DNA from: Candidatus Sulfopaludibacter sp. SbA3 | GTDB lineage: Bacteria > Acidobacteriota > Terriglobia > Bryobacterales > Bryobacteraceae | DNA: 5,826 bases | Assembly: GCA_900290315.1 (NCBI GenBank) | Contig: OKRF01000085.1 | Coordinates: forward strand, 8,878 to 14,703 | Direction of reading: 5' to 3' | Shown: piece by piece, positions 1 through 5,167 of the stretch | Numbering within the stretch: the first letter of the stretch is position 1 | Layout of the letters: every line of letters starts with the position of its first letter | Position numbers and translations under genes: made by a program | Notes under the pieces: generated by a model | Databases searched by the model: none | What the model was told of the DNA's origin: nothing | What the model saw: only the letters and a program-made list of their open reading frames with translations

Positions 1-833
1 CCCGCCTGTTCGGCCACGCTGGAGAACAAAACGTCTACCGAAGGCCGCTGGTAGCAGACTCGCGGGCCGTCTTTCACGATTACGCGATATCCAGCCCCCA
101 CGTGGCGAAGCACCATATGCAGACCGCCCGGCGCCACCAGGACGCGGCCGGTGCGCACCTCATCGCCATCCTCGGCTTCCTTCACTTCCATTTTGCAAAG
201 CTGGTTCAGGCGTTCGCTGAACGCCTTGGAGAATACCGGCGGAATGTGTTGGGTTACCACGGTACCGGGGAAGTTCGCCGGCAAAGTGGTGAGAATCTGG
301 CGGATGGCTTCCGTGCCTCCGGTGGATGCTCCAATGGCCACTACGGTGGATTCGCGCAGCGGCGCTCCTGCCGGGGCGGCAACGGGCGGCGGAGATGCTG
401 TGTCCGTGCGAGGCACAAAGGGCCGCACGCGAGACATAGCGGCGGCGCGCACCTTGTCGGCCAGGGTCCTACGGAGGTCGCCCACGGAGTACGGTCCGGC
501 CGGTTTGCCGAGCGCTTCCACGGCGCCTTCCTCCAGCGCCTTCATGGTAGCGGCGCAGGAAGGCTGCGCCAGCGAGCTGATCACCAGCACGGGCAGCGGG
601 TTGTAGCGCATCAGCTTGCGCAAGAACGTGAGGCCGTCCATACGCGGCATTTCGATATCCAGGGTGAGGACATCCGGCTTCAATTCCAGGATCAGGTCTC
701 GCGCGGCGTACGGATCGGTGGCGGTGCCCACCACTTCCAGGTCGGGTTCGCCGGCCAATGCGTCGGACAGGATGCGGCGCACGAGGGCCGAATCGTCGAC
801 AATGAGTACGCGGGTTTTCTGGCCGTTTTTCAT
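1..833 (-). CDS. cheB: CheB, receptor glutamate methylesterase/deamidase response regulator (3' end cut by window)
   Basis: CheB removes methyl groups from receptor glutamates, and can deamidate glutamines, once phosphorylated by CheA. Seen here are 277 complete codons. Residues 1-120 form a receiver domain with the acidic pair D13/D14, phosphoacceptor D59 (in LTLDIEMPRMDG), the S86 switch position and conserved K110. A Pro/Ala-rich linker spans about 140-160, followed by the methylesterase domain from about 162. Catalytic S170 lies in GASTGGT and H196 in TQHIPP. RPSVDVLF at 263-270 is a further family hallmark. The third catalytic residue, an Asp near the C-terminus in known CheB, would lie beyond the left edge, as would roughly 70 residues judging from the usual length of about 350. 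The ATG at 833 overlaps the cheX stop as ATGA, with a GGAGGA 12 bases upstream, so translation is probably coupled to cheX. The edge truncation comes from the window and does not suggest a pseudogene. Confidence 0.97.
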   Translation of the reverse strand, partial: MKNGQKTRVLIVDDSALVRRILSDALAGEPDLEVVGTATDPYAARDLILELKPDVLTLDIEMPRMDGLTFLRKLMRYNPLPVLVISSLAQPSCAATMKALEEGAVEALGKPAGPYSVGDLRRTLADKVRAAAMSRVRPFVPRTDTASPPPVAAPAGAPLRESTVVAIGASTGGTEAIRQILTTLPANFPGTVVTQHIPPVFSKAFSERLNQLCKMEVKEAEDGDEVRTGRVLVAPGGLHMVLRHVGAGYRVIVKDGPRVCYQRPSVDVLFSSVAEQA

Positions 834-1285
834 GCCAGCGGCCCGTCCTCCAGAATCGTCAGCCCGATGGTGAGACAGCCCTCGGTGGTTTCAAAGTTGC
901 GCTGGATTTGCGTCTTGTGCAGGATGGCCACGCACTCCTCGGTGTCCGAAATCTGTGGCGGATAGATAGTGAAGCGGCCTTCCGGTTCGGCGTGCCCCAG
1001 TACGGCGCCGCACAGCACGTTGGCCAGTTCACCCAATACCGCAGGTTCCTGCCCGGGGGGCACTTCATCGCCCGCTACGCCGAGGAAGTTCGCGGCCAGC
1101 GCGTTGGCGGTGGCGGCATCGCCGGAAACACCCAGAAGGCCGGCGTGCGATCCGGAAAACGACACCAGCGCGGTGAGCCGCGGCACATCCACTGGCTCTT
1201 CGGCAGGTCCCAGCACGGCGGAAAAGAACATGGTCTCCAGGACCTGTTCCGCGATGGAGTCAAGAACCGTTGCCGTTTCAAGCAT
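830..1285 (-). CDS. cheX: CheX-type CheY-P phosphatase
   Basis: This 151-residue protein looks like the CheC/CheX/FliY phosphatase family, which hydrolyses phospho-CheY to end the signal. The key evidence is one ExxN signature, E86-L-A-N89 in GELANVLCG. In characterised CheX the Glu and Asn of this motif sit at the active site. CheC usually carries two such motifs and only one is visible here, which favours CheX. The Gly-rich stretch at about 43-70 (FSGSHAGLLGVSG) and the N-terminal helix with MFF at 19-21 also fit the fold. The ATG at 1285 is preferred to an in-frame ATG at 1303, because GGAGG (1292-1296) sits 6 bases before it and the usual CheX start is nearby. It overlaps cheY by 8 bases and cheB by 4. 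Sitting directly after cheY, it most likely acts on that protein. The CheX name rests on motif and context, without alignment. Confidence 0.87.
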   Translation of the reverse strand: MLETATVLDSIAEQVLETMFFSAVLGPAEEPVDVPRLTALVSFSGSHAGLLGVSGDAATANALAANFLGVAGDEVPPGQEPAVLGELANVLCGAVLGHAEPEGRFTIYPPQISDTEECVAILHKTQIQRNFETTEGCLTIGLTILEDGPLA

Positions 1286-1664
1286 GGGAAGCCTCCAGCA
1301 CACGCTCCAGCTCGGCCCGGAGTTTTTCCGGATGGAACGGTTTGGTGATATACCCTCTGGCGCCCATACCCAGGAGCCGGGTTTCCCGATCCCTGGTGCC
1401 GTCGCTGGTCACGATCACTACCGGCACAGCCCGCAGCTCCCGGTCTTCCGCCAGGCGGCGCAGCAGTCCTTCGCCGTCCATGCGCGGCATGTTCACATCG
1501 CTGAGCACCAGGTCCACGCGGTGACGGCGCAGCACATCGAGCGCTTCGGCGCCATCGCCGGCGAAGTGGCACTCTCCCATTTCGAAGCCGGAAATCGCCA
1601 GAATGCGGCGGATCACCGAACGCATGGCCGAACAGTCGTCAACGATCAGTACTGAGAACGCCAT
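1278..1664 (-). CDS. cheY: CheY, single-domain response regulator
   Basis: This 128-residue stand-alone receiver accepts phosphate from CheA and, in the classical pathway, binds the flagellar switch. All receiver hallmarks are present: acidic pair D9/D10, phosphoacceptor D56 in LSDVNMPRMDG, T86 (VIVTSDG), Y105 and K108 in GYITKPF. N58, two residues after the phosphoacceptor, matches the Asn at that place in E. coli CheY. There is no output domain, and the length equals the usual CheY. The ATG at 1664 is chosen over a longer in-frame ATG at 1730, since the receiver begins at once (AFSVLIVDD) and an excellent AGGAGG lies 4 bases upstream. The start lies inside the last 26 bases of cheD. Whether it drives motility, or serves as a phosphate sink or another output, cannot be told from sequence. 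Placement between cheD and cheX argues for a signalling partner of CheX. Confidence 0.95.
   Translation of the reverse strand: MAFSVLIVDDCSAMRSVIRRILAISGFEMGECHFAGDGAEALDVLRRHRVDLVLSDVNMPRMDGEGLLRRLAEDRELRAVPVVIVTSDGTRDRETRLLGMGARGYITKPFHPEKLRAELERVLEASHA
1292..1296 (-). promoter_or_regulatory. Ribosome binding site of cheX, inside cheY
   Basis: GGAGG on the minus strand, 6 bases before the ATG at 1285 and within the last codons of cheY. It supports the 1285 start over the upstream in-frame ATG at 1303, which would lie before this site. Confidence 0.75.
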
Positions 1665-2169
1665 CGTTCCTCCTCTCCAGCAACTCTTCCCGCCCAGCAC
1701 TGGTGCGCATGAGCAGGCGTCCGGTGCCAACTTCCAGGCGGACCGTACGGGATTCGTTACCGCCTATCGATTCGGCGTGAATGAGCACACCGGCCTGCCA
1801 GAGCAGCTTGCGGACCGCGAGGTAGTTGCGCTTGCCGATGTTGAAGACGCCGTTATTATCCATTACCTGCGCGCCGCCGGCCAGGCGCACCACCAGGCGG
1901 CGTTTTTCCGCACCCGCGCTGTAAGCCCGGCGGAAGAGCAGAGGCACTCCTGAATCGGCGAACATGTACGGGTTCATCTCCGCCTTTTCACGGGATAGCG
2001 ACGATTCGGGCAGCATGAAGTGCAGCAAGCCGCCCACTCTCGTCAGCGGATCGTAAATCGCCACGGCGATGCAGGACCCCAGTGCGTAGGTGACCAGCGA
2101 GGCGTTCGACTGGTTGGTCACATAACAGTCCGCAACGCCCACGACTACCGCTTGCTGTTGTTCGACCAT
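1639..2169 (-). CDS. cheD: CheD, chemoreceptor glutamine deamidase
   Basis: CheD converts specific receptor glutamines to glutamates, making them available to CheR. The 176-residue protein carries the CheD core. C33 lies in TYALGSCIAVAIYDP and H50 in GGLLHFMLP, and T27 precedes the Cys by six residues. The Thr-6-Cys-17-His spacing equals that of the known T. maritima triad (T21, C27, H44), so it should be active. NNGVFNIGKRN at 105-115 is another typical block. The ATG at 2169 falls inside cheR, 25 bases before its end, with a modest AAAGGCGG just upstream. The 3' end overlaps cheY by 26 bases. In Bacillus-like systems CheD works with CheC. Here the only CheC-family gene in view is cheX, so its partner is uncertain. 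The last 20 residues are highly charged and may be constrained mainly by the embedded cheY ribosome binding site. Confidence 0.96.
   Translation of the reverse strand: MVEQQQAVVVGVADCYVTNQSNASLVTYALGSCIAVAIYDPLTRVGGLLHFMLPESSLSREKAEMNPYMFADSGVPLLFRRAYSAGAEKRRLVVRLAGGAQVMDNNGVFNIGKRNYLAVRKLLWQAGVLIHAESIGGNESRTVRLEVGTGRLLMRTSAGREELLERRNDGVLSTDR
1669..1678 (-). promoter_or_regulatory. Ribosome binding site of cheY, inside cheD
   Basis: Read on the minus strand this is GGAGAGGAGG, followed by AACG and the cheY ATG at 1664. It is the strongest Shine-Dalgarno match in the window and decides the short cheY start. It is built from cheD codons 165-167, including a tandem AGG AGG Arg-Arg pair. Confidence 0.85.
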
Positions 2170-3047
2170 GGGCCGCCTTTCCCCGGTGTCCCGTAGACGG
2201 CCGGTTGCACGTAATCCAATTGGTGATTGACTCCCGCCAGGCTTTCGGAGTGGCCTATGAACAGGAAGCCGCCCGGGTCCAGAGCGCCGGCCAGACGCTT
2301 CACCACGCTGCCCTGCGTCGGCTTGTCGAAGTAGATCATGACATTGCGGCAGAAGATGGCGGGAAAGCGCTGCGCCGGCACTTCGCTGGTCAGCAGGTTA
2401 AATCGGCGGCACTGCATGCGCTCGCGATATTCGCTTTTCACGCGGTAGTACCCCTGCCACTTGCCGCTGCCCTTGAGGAAATACTTGCGCGGCCATCCGG
2501 ACGGCAGGGCCTCCACCCGTTCGGCCTGAAAGACGGCCTCCGCGGCGGCGCGGAGCGCGCGGGTGGAAATGTCTGTGGCCAATATGCGCACGTCCACGGC
2601 GGGGCCCACGGTCTCCAGCAGGGTGAAGAGAATCGAATAGGGCTCTTCGCCGGTGGAACAGGCGGCGCTCCAGATGGTGTTAGTGGCGCGGCCGCTCAGC
2701 TTAGGAGCAACATGCGTCTTGAGAAATTCGAAATGCGCGGGCTCCCGCAGGAAACTGGTGAAGTTGGTGGTGAGGGCGTTGGCCAGTTCCGCCAGCGCTT
2801 CTCCCGTATGGTCCGCAGTCACGTGCCGGCAATACTGATCGAAGGAAGAGAATCCCTTGCTTCGCAGCGTCTTGCCCAGACGGGCAACGATGAGGGTCTG
2901 CTTGCCCTCCTTCAGATCCAGCCCGAAGTGGTCGTAGGCCAGACGGCGAATCTGGGTGAATTCGGCATGGCTGAGGGGCGGCGCTGTGGCCACCAATGCA
3001 TCGGCCAGGCCGCGTTCAGCCGGCTCGTGACAGAGTGGTGATCCCAT
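2145..3047 (-). CDS. cheR: CheR, chemoreceptor glutamate methyltransferase
   Basis: CheR transfers methyl groups from S-adenosylmethionine to receptor glutamates during adaptation. The 300-residue protein has an N-terminal helical domain (about 25-95), then ALTTNFTSFLREP at 91-103 with the conserved Arg at 101. The S-adenosylmethionine-binding motif SAACSTGEEPYSI is at 127-139, and acidic D159 (LATDIS) probably contacts the cofactor. CRNVMIYFD (233-241) and GHSESL (265-270) follow. The beta-subdomain loop at 188-203 keeps the glycine-containing pattern of enteric CheR that bind a receptor pentapeptide (see findings). The ATG at 3047 starts 2 bases after the cheA stop. The only ribosome-binding-like sequence is GGCAGG at the end of cheA, so re-initiation after CheA is likely. 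About 24 residues precede the family core and could be shorter in reality. The tail beyond VYGTP is a short Gly/Asn/Lys extension overlapping cheD. Confidence 0.97.
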   Translation of the reverse strand: MGSPLCHEPAERGLADALVATAPPLSHAEFTQIRRLAYDHFGLDLKEGKQTLIVARLGKTLRSKGFSSFDQYCRHVTADHTGEALAELANALTTNFTSFLREPAHFEFLKTHVAPKLSGRATNTIWSAACSTGEEPYSILFTLLETVGPAVDVRILATDISTRALRAAAEAVFQAERVEALPSGWPRKYFLKGSGKWQGYYRVKSEYRERMQCRRFNLLTSEVPAQRFPAIFCRNVMIYFDKPTQGSVVKRLAGALDPGGFLFIGHSESLAGVNHQLDYVQPAVYGTPGKGGPWSNNSKR

Positions 3048-3049
3048 AT

Positions 3050-5122
3050 TTACCTGCCGAGCGAAGGGTTGAACAGCGCGTTCATTTCGAGAATCAGACC
3101 CACGCGGCCGTCGCCGAGAATGGCGCCGCCGGCAACTCCGGAAACATTCTTGAGCACTTCTCCCAGGCTCTTGATCACCACCTCCTGCTTGCCCAACAGA
3201 GCGTCCACCACCAGGCAGTACTCCATGCCCTGGCTTTCGGTGATGATCAACAGGCTTTCCAACGGATCTTCCGTGCGCGGCGTCACCCCGAAGCGGCGAT
3301 ATAGCCGGACCACCGGCAGGACCCGTTCGCGCACCAGGGCGATTTCGCGGCGGCCTTCCACGGTAGAGACCATCCCCTCGGTGGGCCGCAGAATCTCTTT
3401 CACGGCGAAGATGGGGACGATGTAACGCTCGCCGCCCACGCCGACGATCAGGCCATCGATGATGGCCAGGGTGAGGGGTAGCTTCAGGCGGAACGTGGTT
3501 CCTTTGCCCAGCTCGGTCAGAATATCGGTGCGGCCGCGCAGATTTTGAATGTGCCGTTTGACCACGTCCATGCCCACGCCGCGGCCGGAGATGTCGGTCA
3601 CCTTTTCGGCGGTGGAAAAGCCCGGCTCGAAGATCAGGTTGAAGACTTCGGTGTCCGAAAGGACAGCGTTCTGAGCGACGATGCCGCGCTCGCGGGCTTT
3701 GCGCAAAATGGCGTCGCGGCTCATACCGCGCCCGTCATCGGAAATCTCGATGACAATGTGGCCGCCCTGGTGGGAGGCCCGAAGTTCAATGCGCGCCGAC
3801 TCCGGCTTGCCGGCGGCTATGCGATCCTTGGGCGGCTCGATGCCATGATCGACGGCGTTGCGCACCATGTGCATCAACGGGTCGGCCAATTCTTCGACAA
3901 TGTTGCGGTCCAGCTCGGTATCTTCGCCGAAGGGCACCAGCTCGGCCTGCTTGCCGCTCTTCTTACAGAGATCGCGCACCAGCCGCGTCATCTTCTGGAA
4001 CAGCACGCCAATGGGCACCATGCGCATCGACATAGCTGTTTTCTGCACTTCGTTGGTGATGCGCGAAAGCTGGGCCACATTGCGCAACAAGGAAGCGCTC
4101 TGCACGCGCTCCATATCGGGATTGTGGCGCACCAGCGACTGCGCAATCACCATTTCGCCCACCATGTCGATGAGAAAATCGAGTTTGGCAGTATCTACTT
4201 TGATGGAGCTGATGGTGGCTGTCTTGGGTCCGGCCGCCTTGGCCGCGGCTGCCTCGGGCGCCGCTTCCGGCGCCGGCGCCGTGGGAGCCACTGATGGCTC
4301 AGGCTTCGCAGCGGAAGGCGGAGGGGCGTTCCACGATGGATTCGGATCGGCAACCGCCTGAGAGAGTGCGGCGATTCCGGAATCGGCCTGCTGTTTTCCG
4401 TGCTTACGAAGCGTGTCGCGCAGCTTGGCCAGCAGTTTGTCGATAGGGACGGCCTGCTCACGGCCGCCGCCTTCGATGCGGGTGATCTCACGGTTGAGGT
4501 AGTCGGCGCTCTCCAGGATCACGTCGATAACTTGCGAGCCCACTTCCAGGTTGCCGTTGCGGGCCTCATCCAGCAGTGTTTCGGTTTCGTGGGAAACTTC
4601 GCGAATGTCCTGCAACTCCAGGAATCCGGCGATCCCCTTGATGGTGTGAAAGGCGCGGAAGACGGCGTGGATCGGATCTAGCGAAGTGGGGTCCTGCTCC
4701 AGTGCCAGCACCATCTGCTCGATGGTCTCCAGGTGCGCGCGCGATTCCATGATGAAATCGGCGATGAGTTCGGGGTCCTGCGCGATGCTGTTGGTGGAGG
4801 CTGCGGTGCGCGCCTCGGCAGCGGAGCGCCGTGCTTCCAGCACCTCCTGCAGAGTTTGGATGCCGGTCTGAGCGGCGTCGGCGAACTCCTGAGATTCGAC
4901 GTCCAGCGAGATTAGCCGCTCGCGGGTCCGCGCGGCTGCATTAGCCAGTCCATCCACCCCCAGGCTGGCGGCTGCTTCCTCCAGTTCGCTCAACAACTGG
5001 AGCCAGGCGGGACGGCCGTCGCCGGATTGCTGCCTGGGTCCATCCAGCACAAGGTGCATGGCCAGATCGTCAACGAGGCGGTGAAGTCGCGTAATGTCGG
5101 TTGCTGTGTCGTTTACTGCCAT
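3050..5122 (-). CDS. cheA: CheA, chemotaxis histidine kinase
   Basis: CheA autophosphorylates when signalled by receptors and passes phosphate to CheY and CheB. Domains in the 690 residues: an extra N-terminal helical region (about 1-110); HPt/P1 (about 116-220) with H159 in FHTIKG; a Pro/Ala-rich linker (about 241-305); P3 dimerisation (306-390); P4 ATPase with N-box MHMVRNAVDHGIE (417-429), G1 DDGRGM (462-467), IFEPGFST (497-504) and G2 GRGVGMDVV (513-521); and the CheW-like P5 domain (about 552-690). No P2 CheY-binding domain is visible between P1 and P3, and the remaining space is too short and too Ala/Pro-rich to hold one. All catalytic boxes are intact. The ATG at 5122 has GGAAGGGAAGG just upstream, and 45 bases separate it from the mcp stop. 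In most CheA the HPt is at the very N-terminus, so the roughly 115-residue leader is unusual. Confidence 0.98.
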   Translation of the reverse strand: MAVNDTATDITRLHRLVDDLAMHLVLDGPRQQSGDGRPAWLQLLSELEEAAASLGVDGLANAAARTRERLISLDVESQEFADAAQTGIQTLQEVLEARRSAAEARTAASTNSIAQDPELIADFIMESRAHLETIEQMVLALEQDPTSLDPIHAVFRAFHTIKGIAGFLELQDIREVSHETETLLDEARNGNLEVGSQVIDVILESADYLNREITRIEGGGREQAVPIDKLLAKLRDTLRKHGKQQADSGIAALSQAVADPNPSWNAPPPSAAKPEPSVAPTAPAPEAAPEAAAAKAAGPKTATISSIKVDTAKLDFLIDMVGEMVIAQSLVRHNPDMERVQSASLLRNVAQLSRITNEVQKTAMSMRMVPIGVLFQKMTRLVRDLCKKSGKQAELVPFGEDTELDRNIVEELADPLMHMVRNAVDHGIEPPKDRIAAGKPESARIELRASHQGGHIVIEISDDGRGMSRDAILRKARERGIVAQNAVLSDTEVFNLIFEPGFSTAEKVTDISGRGVGMDVVKRHIQNLRGRTDILTELGKGTTFRLKLPLTLAIIDGLIVGVGGERYIVPIFAVKEILRPTEGMVSTVEGRREIALVRERVLPVVRLYRRFGVTPRTEDPLESLLIITESQGMEYCLVVDALLGKQEVVIKSLGEVLKNVSGVAGGAILGDGRVGLILEMNALFNPSLGR

Positions 5123-5167
5123 GGCCTTCCCTTCCGCTCCCTGACGGTCGCGGCTCAGATGGGATAT

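Noticed and set aside
102..965. 287-residue open frame on the plus strand opposite cheB and cheX
   Set aside because: It spans two real genes and their junction in antisense, with His/Arg/Gly-biased composition and no domain signature.
1075..1572. 165-residue open frame on the minus strand overlapping cheY and cheX
   Set aside because: It is in a different frame from both genes, is dominated by Arg/Pro/Gly, and both overlapped genes have complete family motifs.
1665..1730. Longer cheY start at 1730, adding 22 residues
   Set aside because: The extra residues (many Cys and Gly) have no family counterpart, would deepen the cheD overlap, and the strong AGGAGG sits directly before the ATG at 1664.
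2205..3041. 278-residue open frame on the plus strand opposite cheR
   Set aside because: It is the antisense of a strongly conserved cheR, its translation is rich in Gln, Arg, Gly and Ala with no recognisable motif, and such frames are common in high-GC DNA.
3545..4294. 249-residue open frame on the plus strand opposite cheA
   Set aside because: It lies across the CheA linker, dimerisation and ATPase domains, is His/Gly/Ala-rich, and ends in a low-complexity Arg/Gly run mirroring the CheA Ala/Pro linker. It is a shadow frame.
5123..5167. Possible terminator between the receptor and cheA
   Set aside because: Only a weak CCGC/GCGG pairing is seen, with no following T-run on the minus strand. 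The 45-base gap looks like a simple leader carrying the cheA ribosome binding site.
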